Below, in pieces: positions 1 through 12,206 of a stretch of 64,000 nucleotides of DNA. This DNA is from Melampsora larici-populina 98AG31. Taxonomy: Eukaryota; Basidiomycota; Pucciniomycetes; Pucciniales; Melampsoraceae. Each line of letters begins with the position of its first letter. The stretch's first letter is position 1. The notes beneath the pieces were generated by a model. It made no database searches. It was given only the letters and a program-made list of their open reading frames with translations, and had not been told where the DNA came from. The stretch lies in contig NW_006768782.1 of NCBI RefSeq assembly GCF_000204055.1, positions 714,467 through 778,466 of the forward strand, read 5' to 3'. Both the position numbers and the translations under genes were made by a program.

Positions 1-617
1 ACAATACCCACTATTCAAACTCTGAAATTGATCGTGGTTCTTTGTCTGATCGGTCTCAGGTGGGTGCGGAGTGCCTGCAAAACTCGAGCGAAGAGGCTGG
101 CTTCATGAAGCCTACTGAACAGGTTCTCAACGCAGTACTCTACCAGACTCTACCTAAACATCACTGCGAAGGTAGTAAATTACTTGGCACCTTTCAGCCG
201 ACCGAGGGAACAAGCTGCCACACTCAACCGAGGGACTTGCGCGTAAAGTCAAAAAAATGGTGTCGGGGCTCTTTCCCAAAAATCTGCTTGCCTCAAAACT
301 TTCCCTAGCCTAAAATCAAAAAGTGTGCATCTCGAGTGTCTCTATAACCTGGTACTCTCGGCTTCTTAATAGTGTCAGTGGTTGTGTCGATATCTATATC
401 AGTCTTTCAGGGCTAGGAGCCAAAAATCGAGTAATTTTGCCTGATCTGAGTCTGAAATTTGAGTTTTGGTGTAGACTTGAAATACCAGAGTTCCTATCTA
501 TTTTCAGAACCAATCAAGCTATCAGGATTCTGAAAGTGTTGGGTAATAGCCATAAGGAAAGCACATATTTTTCATTTTTGGGCCAGGAAAGGTCAGGATG
601 GTAAATAAAATTAGAAT
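1..617. other. Left-edge region without a recognisable gene
   Basis: Several short open frames occur here (for example 42-308 on the plus strand), but they lack an ATG start, splice structure or any recognisable domain. I see no gene I can support in this stretch, which ends at the first MITE. Confidence 0.4.
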
Positions 618-780
618 TATGGGATACAAAGTAAAAACTGGGAGTTTTTTCCCAGTTTCCCAGTTTCTCAAACACAGCCAAAAACAAAAACCGGGAAACT
701 GGGAGAACGTGGGAAAGTACCAAACACAGCCAAAAACAAAAACTGGGAAACAAATCCCAGTTTTTACTTTGTATCCCATA
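618..780. mobile_element. MITE with TATGGGATAC ends, 3-bp TSD
   Basis: A 163-bp foldback sequence begins TATGGGATACAAAGTAAAAA and ends with the inverted form of the same sequence. It is flanked by the direct repeat AAT (615-617 and 781-783), which fits a 3-bp target duplication. The inside has further smaller inverted blocks built from CCCAGTTT and the direct repeat CAAACACAGCCAAAAACAAA. It carries no coding sequence. The open frames across it (514-858) are only the repeat read in several frames. A related but diverged end may lie near 30482. Confidence 0.75.
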
Positions 781-1067
781 AATGTGTTACACAATCACCC
801 CTACCTGCAAAAGTCTTGGGGTCCAAAATTTTCTAGGTTTTTTTCCAGCATAAAATAGTTTTTGGCACTGAATTGTCAGTAGTATCATCACTGTATGTTT
901 AGATTCCTACCGCCAAAATTGAGCTTCCGTGGCAAGTTTAGCATCATTCTGGGTCCTTAGAGTTCCCTACGTACCCAGCTAAGCGCTTAACTGGGGGGTA
1001 GGTCCAGAAATGGATGCTGGCCCCAAAATTCTTTTTTGAAAAGATAAATTTCAGCTTGTACTTTGTA

Positions 1068-1329
1068 CAGCCCTTTGCATAATTGATGACTTTGAAGAAA
1101 AACAAACCTTGAGTTTTCAAATAAAAAAACCTTGAGTTTTGTCAAAAATCTGCTGAGTTTTTCAAAAAGTCAGTGAGTTTTTTTCAAAACCTGGCTCAGT
1201 GATTCTAAAAGAGAAAGAGCTCGCTCAGCTTTTGAAAAACTCAATAAATTTTTGAAAAAAACTCGCAGGTTTTTTTGAAAACTCAAGCGTTTTCTCTTTT
1301 TCCAAAGTCATCAATTCTGCAAAGGGCTG
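1068..1329. mobile_element. Tc1/mariner-type MITE with TA target duplication
   Basis: The element starts CAGCCCTTTGCA and ends with the reverse complement TGCAAAGGGCTG, and the inverted ends continue inward to AATTGATGACTTTG. It is flanked by TA on both sides (1066-1067 and 1330-1331), as in Tc1/mariner-derived elements. The interior is made of repeated GAGTTTTTGAAAA-like tracts on both strands, which gives a strong hairpin. No protein is encoded. The superfamily rests on the TA duplication and the CAG terminus alone. Confidence 0.7.
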
Positions 1330-1331
1330 TA

Positions 1332-2822
1332 AATCTGGATCAAGCTCAATAAGCAAATTTCTGTTGTCCAACATTAAAGTTCAGCAGTGGATCTTTCAGC
1401 CAACAAGTGAAAATTGGTTTTGCAGGCAGTATTGTAACACAGTCTCTGTATTACTATCAATTCAAACCTTGCCAAGAGTACAAACATTGCAATGATACAT
1501 ATGCACCTTTTTCATCTGATTCTTTACATCTTGTATGTTATCAACTATATAAATCTATTATTGTCAACTATTGAAAACACTACAGTAAATTGAGAAAATC
1601 TTGCCACAGATTCCTGCCACCCTTCTTGACCTTTGCTGGCAAAAATGTTTTGGTGAATGCCTGTAATCTCTCAATGGATGCAGTACTGTGATGTGTGTAT
1701 AGAAAGCGTCAAAGGCAATGATTCAATATGTCTTCTGACACTAAATTAGGGTCCATTTCTGATATTGGGATGGTATCTTGCCAGTGGGTTGGCTAAGTAA
1801 TCCTTCAAAGAAGTTTCCTCAAATCTCTGAGTGATATCAGGGCCTGCCAAACTTTACACTCTGATTACTCAAGGTTTTCACCAGATAGTTTACACTCCCT
1901 CTGAAGGTACCCTATGCAATTCTAAAGATTGGTCCTGCAGCTACTTAGTATCACTAGCTCAGAAACACCACTCTAAAGCTTGAAAGGGCTTGAAGAGGGT
2001 CATAGAGCTATAAGATCAAATGCAGTAAATCACTTTACTCAATATCCTTGGGAGTTGGTATGTTGTAGTATTCAAAGCTCAACAAGAGCTTTACAACACC
2101 TAAGAAGGGATAATCTACTAATGTATGAATAGAAGAACTTGCCTAAAGACTGCCTTCTTCAAAGAAACCAGCACAAGGGCACTTGCTGACCACTTTGTGA
2201 TAACAGAGAAAAAGATAAAGTCACCAAAGAAATTTTCTCAATACTTTTAATGAGTATTATTCCAGTTTTTTAAGCTCAAAAGTTCACAAAACAGTATCAA
2301 TTACTAGCAATACTGTTGCCATTATTATTATTCCCAAAGGGACGTATAGTCTAGAACACCCATAAATAAATTTCTCTTTACTTGAAGGGGCAGATTTAAG
2401 TGACCTTAGTACAAATATAGTAATTTTATGATGATTAAAACACTATAACAAAGGTATAAGATGAGAAACAACTGGAACAAGGCCCGTAAAACCACAACCA
2501 ATAGTATATAATCCTCCTTCAATACTTCAACAATGGTAAACAACTTCAAAAACCAACAACATCCCTCTGATGTAACCTTCTGATGTCATTGTTATTGATG
2601 TTTGGTGTGATTAAAGCTGTTAACCCAGCAATAGCTGATAGTTGGTAGTCTTGTACAGTCATGTAAAGACCTGCTGACTGCCCACAAATTTTGATCTGTC
2701 AATTGGTCTACAACCACACAACCCCTTTGCATGGGGTGTGAGCCGCGACAAAACAAAAACGGCATCAATCATCAAATTATGCCGTTCTCTACCTTCACAT
2801 GTTTCAACAGACACAAGTCTGT
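1332..2822. other. Intergenic, no gene seen
   Basis: About 1.5 kb of AT-rich sequence with many stop codons in all frames and no supported exon. I see no RNA gene or clear repeat here. Confidence 0.4.
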
Positions 2823-4390
2823 CACTATACTATACTATACTATACTATACTTCACTAAACTCGGTATAGTATAGAGTCCAACTATACTGACTTGAACTAT
2901 ACTTGGTATACACCACGTGGCAATTGGACTCACTGTTTGACGGTCAGAAACAACCGCCAAAAGCCCAGTTTTCCTTGGTGGTGGCCGGATGCCAAAAGCT
3001 GGTCAGTGGAAAGGCGGTCTTTTGGCTGGGCTTTGCTGGCGGCCAACATCTGAGAAAAAGGCGACTGGTGTCCTATCAAGCGGCCGGCTTTGAGCTCGTC
3101 CAGATTGCTCAAGCCAGCTCTTGATAGGTCAATTGACCAGCCATCTGCTGGTCAATTCAAGGTCTCTAGCCGGTCGTTATGGATCACTGGTCAGGATCCG
3201 ATAGCCCATATTGGCTCCCTGGTAGCTCACTTTTGGATTTGATTGAATCAATTAAAATTGTGATATTACATATCATGATGCTCATAGGATACAAAAAGAT
3301 AAGAACATGTTTTTTGAAAAGTATATATTTAGAGTGATAAAGATGTGGATAAATATCTAGAGTTGGGACACTGAACGTTTTGTAAACGTTATTTGACCAT
3401 CTGTAGTTCTTTCAATCACAATGGGCCAAGTCAAGTATTGGTAATCTTGTAGATCAAAGAACTACCTAGTCCTGTGGCAGAAACCTCAAGAGCTGCTTCC
3501 ATTGGTTGAGGATGAAGCCATGGCAATGATGAGGAAACTATACTCTGTGTACAAAATGACCAAGTTGAGAAGATGAATAAAAGATATAAAGATTACTTAC
3601 ATTGCTGACCAAACGAGCATCCTTGAGGATGTTAAACTTAACAAAGTTGGAGTCAAGAAACTTGTTTGATTAAACCCACTGCTGGGTTGAGAGTGTTGGC
3701 TTCCACAAGTTGGATAAGGGTTTGGACCTCTCTGCATTGATGTAAGAGTCTTGAGAAAGATGTAGTGAAAGCTGGCAATGTTGATTGATGGTGGTGGTCA
3801 AAAGGAATCTGGATGGTGTCTTTACCATGAAGTTCATCACAGACTTTACCTTATATCGTCATTAACTTGTGACATCTTACAGTGACAAGTGATTCAAACT
3901 TATTTGAATCATGTGGAGCCTTGTGGAGCCCACTCTGCTCCACACCCATCTTTTGGTGGTCTGTTTGACTGTCTCAAGGCCAGCTTTTTGAACGTTTGAA
4001 AAGCTGGCAGGGTGCTCAGTTTTCGGCCATCCTTTGACAGCCATAAGGCTGATTGATATACAGCCAGATCAACCAGCCAACCGACTGGCTTTTTTCAAGC
4101 CAAAAGCTCAGGTTTTGGCCAGAAAATAGCCGGTCTCACCTGACCGTCAAGATCTGACCAAAACTTCAGCTTTTGGCCAGCATTTGACCGAATTTTGGAC
4201 ACGACAACTTTTGAGCTCAGCTTTTGGCTCAACAATTGCCCTGTGGTGTAGTATGGATGAACTATACTCAGATATACTATACTGAGTATAGTTGGGTAAA
4301 GTATAGTTGCAGCCATACTATACCCAGTATAGTATAGTTCAGTTTAAACTATACTAAACCCAACTATACCAAAACCAGTATAGCATAGTG
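2823..4390. mobile_element. CACTA-like non-autonomous element with subterminal ACTATAC arrays
   Basis: The left end reads CACTATACTATACTATAC and the right end reads GTATAGCATAGTG, so the outermost bases are CACTA...TAGTG, the signature of the CACTA (En/Spm) superfamily. About 100 bp at the left and 150 bp at the right are packed with ACTATAC/GTATAGT units in both orientations, like the subterminal repeats typical of this superfamily. Further in, CACCACGTGGCAATTG (left) pairs with the inverted CACCACAGGGCAATTG (right). The 1.57-kb interior has no transposase. No clean 3-bp duplication is visible (TGT on the left, GTA on the right), so exact ends or flanks may have decayed. Confidence 0.55.
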
Positions 4391-6257
4391 GTACCCTTGA
4401 CAGACACATTGTCACTCAGCAAGGAAATTAAACCAAATAAAATTATGATTTCTGCTGTTTGTTTCTGTTGAGAGCATGGCTGATTATCCTGAACAGGTAT
4501 ATTGAGAGTTATGGAGATGCTTTTGGGAGACAATATTGAGATACAAACAGCACAAACATATGTAAGTGAATTTAAGTAACAATCTAAAGGGACATTAAAA
4601 AAACGAAATGGTGATTCAGATCAATGGCCAATGTGAAAGCAATATGCATGTTTATGTAGTTTGCTATGAATACAATCAGGGTAGGATTTTATTTGATCCA
4701 AACCAATTCAAATCAAGGCAATATGTATAACAAAAGATTTGGGCAAGGCAGGCACAGCAAAAGTTGCTCTGTCAGTTTTTGATGATTTATGGATCCATCA
4801 AGACTTCAGTAAAAGATTACACACCTATACAAGTTTGAAATTCATGACTTGATTGAAGCTTGCAATGGAGAATAGAATTTGGACATACCTTGGATGGATG
4901 AGATAATTCTGGAGTTGGTATATGCCAAATGGGGCATGTCCAAATTTAGGTTTCATGGATGTACCAATTTGGGGTCTGCAGCAAAAGCTAGCAACTAGCA
5001 AGCTAGCAACTATCATGCTAGGCTAGAAGATTTGATTGACCTTGCATTGCTCTCAAGGCAGTCAAGTTGGGATTGGTGTGAACATTGAAAAAAAGGGAGA
5101 ATGGTTAGAAAGAAAGGAAGAGGTAACTGTAAAGGGTTGATATTGGTTCTTCAGGGAAAGAAAAATATAAAAATGGAAAAAATGGACAAGTACAAAAAAA
5201 CACATTGTGATGGGTTTAGAACTGAGTGTGAGGGATGTTGCACACCATTGAAGTTGCATCTATCAAAAAAAACTTCTTTTTGTTTTCAAAAACATGATTT
5301 CTGCACATATGTGCAAAAATATGTGTGCACCATTTGACACATGCGGCTTTACCAAACAACAAATTTAGGTCACATGTGTGACCAAATCACTGCACGTTTC
5401 TGGTGGCCCACAGTTGGTGACACATGGCACATTAGGGCTGTGACCCAGACTCAGACCCAACCGGTCCACTCTGGCCAACAAGTTTTATGAACCTGACAGT
5501 CTGCACCCTGTCACACTGGGGCTTAGTCACAAATGTCCTGCAAGCCCACCAGCAGCCCTGCCTGCCCAGGTGTCCAATGTGTTTTTGCTTGGTGACCAAA
5601 ACAATCAAGCTTTTTCTTTCAACATAGGCCCATCATAGCTCTTTCTGATGTCCAAGCAGGCTCATATAGCCTTGATGCAAATTTGGATATGCGTTTGATG
5701 GCAATATAGGTCAAAATTATTGCATTTTGACCACATCTTTCCATCTATAAAGCATTCAAGGTGGTACTGGTTGGCCATGAGCAGTTTTTGCATTCTCTTG
5801 GGTCTATCCGGGGCCGGCCCTGCACTTCCGGGGCCGGGTAATTAGGCACATACACGTTAAAGTCGGTGTACTGTGCAGCAAAAAGACTTGGCATGCTGAC
5901 CTTGATACTCGAAAAAAAGGCAAGTAGAAAGAGTTGACAAAATTACAACTTGCAAAGTACAGGGAACAGGCCTGACTTGTTTGGATGGAATTAAAGCATG
6001 AAGACAGGATTGGATCTGAGAAAAGCACAACTTGAAAAGCTGGGACATGGCCGCCGTTTGAAAAGGCAGTATGTAGGTCCAATTATGGGGAGTCGGACCT
6101 GACCGACGAAGAAGAGGAGGGAATGGAACTCGTGCGAGTTGTCCGCTTTTTAGAGCAACTACAGAGGGATGATTTGGAGTTATGGGATAAGATATTCATG
6201 GGTTTTCGGAGGTTTTGACTCAGGAGCAAGAGTCAGCGATCGAGTTCGAATGTATCG
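4391..6257. other. Intergenic with short repeats, no gene supported
   Basis: This stretch holds a small cluster of CTAGCAACTAGCAAG repeats near 4985-5025 and two GGGGCCGG-rich blocks near 5808-5840 that resemble transposon termini. The open frames here (5101-5337 plus, 5804-6082 minus) lack recognisable domains and I do not support them as genes. Confidence 0.4.
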
Positions 6258-6263
6258 CCAGGA

Positions 6264-6705
6264 CAGGACCCAGGAATGCGCCTACAGAGGTATCTGATGT
6301 AAATTCCGACGTTTTGTTGGCGGGTTTTTAGGGCACTAAACGACACATTCACAGCACCTACAGTAGTGCAAAATGTGCGTGACATTAAAGGCTTTCGTTT
6401 AAGCTAGCTTTCAGCCTCATAGCACCAATACTGCCTGAGATAATGGGATGTAACGGTCAAAAAGAGCCTTAAAATCGAACGTCGGAATCAGGCCTTGGAG
6501 GCACGAAAAAAAATTGCGCCAATCGATTTTGCGCGAAATTGAGGGGAGTTGAGAGGCTGGGAGTAGGCTCATTTGATAGCCCTAGTCCATGCGCATCTTT
6601 TGAAGTGCTCTGGACCTTGAGACAAGGAGTGGTGTGTTGTGTAGAGCCCAAAAACTGAAAAACAGGTTTCATCAGATACCTCTGTAGGCGCATTCCTGGG
6701 TCCTG
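6264..6705. mobile_element. Foldback MITE with about 36-bp TIRs and 6-bp direct repeat
   Basis: The sequence CAGGACCCAGGAATGCGCCT and its continuation to GTATCTGATG returns as a reverse complement at the right end, giving terminal inverted repeats of about 36 bp. CCAGGA occurs immediately before (6258-6263) and after (6706-6711) and is the likely target duplication. The 442-bp inside is non-coding. An insertion-site repeat of this size does not fix the superfamily, and part of it resembles the TIR itself. Confidence 0.7.
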
Positions 6706-7106
6706 CCAGGACTACCGCCATTCTGGTTGAGAGTGAATTATCTCACTCTTGGATCTCTCTGACTTTATTAATGAAAATGAAAAGTTAATTTGACAAAACT
6801 ATAAAATGTGACGATTGATCACGAATTGAAAAATTTGTTGTCTGGTCCCATATTCTAGACATTTTGTTTCAATCCGTCTCTTCACAATTCATTCAACTCA
6901 ATCATTTTCTTCCTTCTCCTTGATATCATCTCAACTTTCCTGTTCGCTGAGATAACAATCTTTCAAACCTGTGATTTTTCAAATCATCATCGTGTAAGTT
7001 TTGATTGAATTTATCTCACAGATTTTGATAAAAAACCAAAACCATTTTGCAAAGTCATAGACCATGATCATTAATGCACCTGTTTGTTCTCACCTTGTTC
7101 AGAAAC

Positions 7107-8201
7107 ATGTTAAATTTTCAAGACATACCTGAAGATATACTTTATCAAATATTTTTGGAAGTGATTTCAGATCAACATCAATCCGAACTAATTCAGACTG
7201 CGATTACCTTGATCAGTTTAAGCAAAAGAATTCAACCTTCAGCTGAAAGAGCCATTTATAGAAATATTAGCCTGAGTCATCATCATTGCATTAGATCTCT
7301 GGGTTCCACATTACGTTCAAGATCAGATTTAAGTTATCATATTCGAAGTATCAACTTCTTTTCGCGTTTAAGCTCAAATTATGATGAGTCTATCAACTTC
7401 TTTGCTTTCACCAATTTATTACAAAATTGTCATCGAATTCTTAAACTTGAAATATCAATAGATGGTAGACATGATAATGAATGTCAACAATTAATAAATG
7501 CTGTCAATTCTAGTTCTTCATGTAAAACATTAAAACGATTAATTTTCAAAACTCGATCTGGTTCTCAAATTGAAATTGATCAACTTTTAACAAATTTACA
7601 TCAGTTGAAGCAAATCGAATTAAGCTCAAGTTTTAGCTTCAAATCAATTCCTCAACCCATCAACTCAAAGATTTCTTCTATCACATTTTCATCTTCTTTA
7701 ATCAATACTACTGCTCAATCTAATTTAAATGGTATCCTTGAAGCAACGAGTGAAAGTCTCAAAGAATTGATCTTAATAAATACTCAAGGCTTACGTTATT
7801 CATCAGTCTTAAACTTCTTTAATCGCGCATCATTATCTCTTGATACGTTAGCTTTACATGGTGATTTTTGCAATGGTAGACATCCAATCACAACTGAAGA
7901 ACCAGCATGGGAATTAATTTCAAGTTTATGTCCAACATTAAAAAAATTAATGATAATTGCGTCAGATCGTAGAAATAATTATAGAAAAGTTGATTTAAAT
8001 TTAATACCAAATCAACTTGAGTTTATTGAACTTGATCATCAAGATGTTAAGCTTTGGGATGAAATTCTTTCAAAATTTAATTCAAATCCAACTTGGTTAC
8101 CTGGACTCCAAAGATTTAAATTTAATAAATCGGATTGGGATAGAGAAAGTATTATTAAGACTAGTTTAGATTTTAACTCTGTCACTCATTTGTCTCCTTA
8201 A
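7107..8201 (+). CDS. F-box-like protein, single exon
   Basis: A 364-residue intronless protein. The N-terminus has the F-box pattern LxDIPEDILYxIF, with a leucine-rich helix and ISLSKRIQPSAERAIYRNI following, as in fungal F-box-like proteins that act as substrate adaptors of SCF ubiquitin ligases. The rest is leucine-rich, with spaced LKxLxF/LKELxL segments that could form irregular LRRs, which is inference. An in-frame ATG at 7074 would add 11 residues. I chose 7107 because it sets MLNFQDIPED at the start, as is usual in this family. Codon use is AT-rich like neighbouring genes. The target is unknown. Confidence 0.7.
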   Translation: MLNFQDIPEDILYQIFLEVISDQHQSELIQTAITLISLSKRIQPSAERAIYRNISLSHHHCIRSLGSTLRSRSDLSYHIRSINFFSRLSSNYDESINFFAFTNLLQNCHRILKLEISIDGRHDNECQQLINAVNSSSSCKTLKRLIFKTRSGSQIEIDQLLTNLHQLKQIELSSSFSFKSIPQPINSKISSITFSSSLINTTAQSNLNGILEATSESLKELILINTQGLRYSSVLNFFNRASLSLDTLALHGDFCNGRHPITTEEPAWELISSLCPTLKKLMIIASDRRNNYRKVDLNLIPNQLEFIELDHQDVKLWDEILSKFNSNPTWLPGLQRFKFNKSDWDRESIIKTSLDFNSVTHLSP

Positions 8202-8974
8202 TTTTGAGATACCCTCCGCTTTCTATTACTATCTTTATTTTTTGTGTTATGATAATCCAGTTTGTGGGTTGTTTTCTTCAACAGTCGTTTTTCCTTTTTG
8301 ATCATCGGATTTGGTTTCGGGGATTTTCATCTTTAATCAGTGACTCCAAATTTATCATTCGAGCTTCATAGATTTTTGTCACTTTTCAATTTTTTGTCTT
8401 TTTTAATTATGTTTCAATCAATGAGACTTGGAGGAACGTCTTTCATCTTTGTAATTGTTCTTCATTTATTTTGAATGATGAAATATCTCAATAAGTAAAT
8501 CAATGGTTAATGCAAAGATCTCCTCATTCTGAACATTGCTTGAAATCCCTTTCATCTCACGTGGACCAGCTCATTCATCTCCCTATACAATGCTCAGCCT
8601 CCATCCTGCCCTGGGGAATAAGAAGAATCTATGACTTTTTCATTCTGGAAAAGAAACAAGCTTTCAGGCCTTCTCTCTCGAGTCTGTAAATATGAATGCT
8701 TGATAAAAATGTCATGGAAGATCTCAAATCTTGAGCTGGGGACTATACAAAAATCAATGAAATCAGTTGCTTTATATTGCAGTCAGATCTGACAGAAGTA
8801 CATTCTCCTTCTTGGTACAATTCTGATGCAGTATGATGGATTGTAAAATTCAGGTACAAGGGAAGTCGCGCTCTACTTTAAAAAAAACTAGTTTACATTG
8901 AGATGAATTCAAGTTGAAGGAATTTTACCAAGACCCAAACAGAATTACGTAAGCAATTGAACACAAAAAAGACC
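8202..8974. other. Intergenic between convergent genes
   Basis: T-rich 3' flank of the F-box gene followed by the 3' flank of the minus-strand secreted-protein gene. No other gene or repeat is apparent. Confidence 0.4.
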
Positions 8975-9888
8975 TCAAGCTTTTTGTCCCGCTCCCTGAG
9001 CTTGAGAAGGAGTCATATGATCCAACCCAGATTTAATAGCCTCTCCACCTTCTTCTACATTATGAAAGTCAATCTTCTGTAGGGCTGGGGTTAATGCTTT
9101 ACTAACTTCAGCTGCTGTGGGTAAATTTCCACCTGCAGCTTTCTGGTCACAAAACTTCTGGATAGTCTCCAATAGAGCAGCCGCAATCTTATCCTCAGAT
9201 GTTTTAGGAGTTGAGGCAACCGGAGCAGGTTTAGCAGCCCTTGAAGTGCAAAAATTGAATTAGTCATCGGATCACTAAACGGGAAATTTTGAAAAGGCAA
9301 GAGGGTGACTGACTTATCAACTTTGCCTTCGGCACGTTTCTTGTCAGCAAGAGCGTCAATGTTGGTTTTGAGGGCTTGAGCAACTTTGGTGAAGTCCGTG
9401 GAGCCTGATTTGTCGAGTGCTTGACCAACAGCTTTTGACATTTCCTCTTGGTTTGGAAATGCGGACCCAGTCTCTTTATCAGCTGAAAATTTGGCAATTG
9501 TGCTGACAAGACCGGCTGAAACGATTTCCATCGTGTCCGCAGAAAGTCCCAATTGAGGAACACCCGCAGGTTTAGCGGCACTACGATTGATGATCACACT
9601 CGAGTTAGTTGTGGTCCAGATTGAACAAAAGTCTGACATTTGTGTAACTCACCTGGTGTCTTGTCTGCGGTTGAGAGACCGAGTGGTCACGAATCGACGA
9701 CGAAGTGTTCTATAGAATAAAACCAGAGATTAAGTAATCACTTCTGAGTGTGAGAAAAAGACGATAACGTACCTGAAGAGGCGAGGGACCTCGGCTGGAG
9801 ACGCAGCGGAGACGGAGTTTGTGTTGATGGGATCAAGGACAAACACAAGGGCCATGGAAGTAGCAATGAAACTGTAGTTAATGCGCAT
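8975..9888 (-). CDS. Secreted alanine-rich protein, tandem copy 1
   Basis: Four exons give 234 residues: 9773-9888, 9653-9709, 9314-9580 and 8975-9239, with all junctions GT-AG and in phase. The protein opens with MRINYSFIATSMALVFVLDP, a likely signal peptide with probable cleavage after SVSA. A basic linker (RRRF, RNRRQ-like) follows, then two alanine- and lysine-rich, predicted helical halves. The second half holds the only cysteine (KFCDQK). The paralog at 11298-12206 has identical exon lengths (116, 57, 267, 265). I do not recognise a domain. A secreted host-interaction or cell-surface role is inference from the signal peptide, the tandem duplication and the lack of housekeeping similarity. 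Confidence 0.8.
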
Positions 9889-11297
9889 ATTGATATATTT
9901 AAAAAGATATTGTTAAGATAGGGCTCAGCCAAAGATATATAGTACGTGTGATAATTGATAGAGATATAAAAAAGATGAACAAATTGAAACAAATTGAAAC
10001 AAAGCTTTTGCAAGGAAAGATTGAATAGTAGAGCGGGTAGGTGTTGAGGTCGTGAATTCTCGAGTTTTATACCCCGAATTCTCCACTACCAGGCGAAGGT
10101 TTAGCCACACCTGCCATGATATCGATTACGGTGCCTTGGGAGCCGCGTCTTCAATTTTGTTGCGTTTTAGCAGTACCGCCGAAGAAGTCAAACCCTCCAC
10201 GCGGCTGTGGTTGTGGGCGCGGCCACAGCTCAAATATAGCCCCAGGTCAACACGACGATCAAGACGAAGCGGAATAAAAAAACATCAAGCTCATTGAACA
10301 CCTGTCCACCGTTCTTTCTAAGGCGAGCGGTATCCGGTAGCTGTGGTTAGCTACGTTTGCTTCATAGTTGGCTGTATTTCTCCAGTTACGCTATCCAACT
10401 CCAGGGTCGATCATCAGCTATGTTAGCTTCGGTTGGCGTCCTTCTACAACACAGACATTTCGAGATGAACACACTCGAAGCCATCGCTCTAAAGGTTGAA
10501 GAAACGAACAGACGAGTTACCTTTGAAGTCCAATATAAGCGTCAAAAAGCCGTTCTTTGAATTCGAATTGAAACTTTCAACAAAAACAAAAAGGAAAGGA
10601 AGGAAAATGGTACTGGTAGTGTTCCAAGCTTGAGAAGGTACACAATGAATTGCCTTCTCAAGAGGACAAGGTGTGACAGGTGTAGCCGGAGGGATCACAG
10701 GCGTAAAGAGATGACATCTCTAACGCCATGAATTTGGAAGATCATGAGACCAGAGGAAATTTTTCCTCCTCTTGTCGCACTCCGAGTCCCAAATTCTTAT
10801 GAGCTGACACCTGGAGATCCACGCAAGTAGAAGTTTCTGCTTCTCTTTCCCCCTTAGGTAAATTCAAATTTTCTATGCTTATCAAAAGTGAACGAGCGTA
10901 AAATCTCTATTGTTGATCTTCTTTTTGTGAGATTGGAGAGTCATACGTTTTGATGCTTCGAATGGGGACTTGAATTATCTCATGGTGTTTTTGTTGCAGA
11001 GAAGCAAAAAGTGAATACATGATTATACAGAAACTACTGAAGGAGACTTTCGTGATTTTGTCGTTTCGGTCGATACTTACGTTTTCTTATGAAAATGATT
11101 GAAATGATATGTTTTCAATTGGAAGTTGCTCAAGAAACATAGATAACGAAATGACATTGGCGTATAAATCCAGAATAGGATCTTAAATACAAATGAGAGA
11201 AACATAACGACAAAAACAAAAACAAAAATATACAAAAGTGATGGTACCAGCCCTACTGAATTGTAAGCTCAAACAATTGGTAGATGAATAGGTTGAA
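9889..11297. promoter_or_regulatory. Upstream region of copy 1 and spacer
   Basis: The first roughly 420 bp upstream of copy 1 (to about 10290) is recognisably repeated upstream of copy 2. Shared blocks include CCACACCTG, AGCCGCGTCTTCA and GAAGTCAAA, so the promoter was duplicated along with the gene. The remainder (10300-11297) has no supported gene. Confidence 0.5.
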
Positions 11298-12206
11298 TCA
11301 AGCTTTTGGTGCCGCTGCCGGAGTTTTAGCAGGACTCATGTTATCTAAACCGGATTTCACAGCCTCGGCACCATTCTTAATATTGGAAAAGTCGATCTTC
11401 TGTAAAGCTGGGGTTAATGCTTTACTAATTTCAGCTGCTGTAGGTAAATTTCCACCTGCAGCTTTCTGGTCACAAAACTTCTGAAGAGTTTCCAATAAAG
11501 CAGCCGCAATCTTATCCTCAGATGTTTTAGGAGTTGAGGCAGCCGGAGCAGGTTTAGCAGCCCTTGAAGTGCAAAGATTGAATTAGTCATCGGATCACTC
11601 AACGGGAAATTTTGTAAAGGTTTACTTATCGACTTTGCCTTCGGCAAGTTTCTTTTCAGCAAGAGCGTCAATGTTGGTTTTGACGGCTTGAGCAAGTTTG
11701 GTGAAGTCCGAGAGGCCTGCTTTGTCGATTGCTTGACCAACAGCTTTTGACATTTCTTCTTGGTTTGGAAATGCGGCTCCAGCCTCTTTATCAGCTGAAA
11801 ACTTGGCAATTGTGCTGACAAGACCGGCTGAAACGATTTCCATCGTCCCCGCAGAAAGTCCCAATTGAGGAACACCCGCAGGTTTAGCGGCACTACGATT
11901 GATGATCACTTTCGAGTTAGTTTGTGGTCCAGATTGAAGAAAGCTTGATGATGTATCTGTGTGACTCACCTAGTGTCTTGTCTAGGGTTGAGAGATCCGA
12001 TGTTCACGGATCGACGACGAAGTGTTCTACGGCTGTGAAATTGAACATTAAGTGATAACTTCTGGGCGGGCGAAAAACATGATCACGTACCTGAGAAGGC
12101 GAGGAACCTCGGCTGGAGAAGCTGCGGAGACTGAGTTCGTGTTGATGGGATCAAGGACGAACAAAAGGGCCATGGAAGTGGCAACGACACCGTAATTGAC
12201 GTACAT
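11298..12206 (-). CDS. Secreted alanine-rich protein, tandem copy 2
   Basis: Exons 12091-12206, 11970-12026, 11626-11892 and 11298-11562 give 234 residues, with the same exon lengths and phases as the copy at 8975-9888. The signal peptide starts MYVNYGVVATSMALLFVLDP. The central domain (SAGLVSTIAKFSADKE...) and the C-terminal domain around the single cysteine (KFCDQK) are highly similar to copy 1. Differences cluster in the basic linker after the signal peptide (VNIGSLNPRQ here against VTTRSLNRRQ) and in the C-terminal tail. Function is unknown. The pair is a recent local duplication, and both copies look intact. Confidence 0.8.

Noticed and set aside
514..858. Several short frames on both strands
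   Set aside because: They run through the 618-780 hairpin MITE and repeat the same sequence in different frames.
6220..6260. tRNA-like GAGTTCGAAT box
   Set aside because: No acceptor stem, D-arm or anticodon arm can be placed around it.
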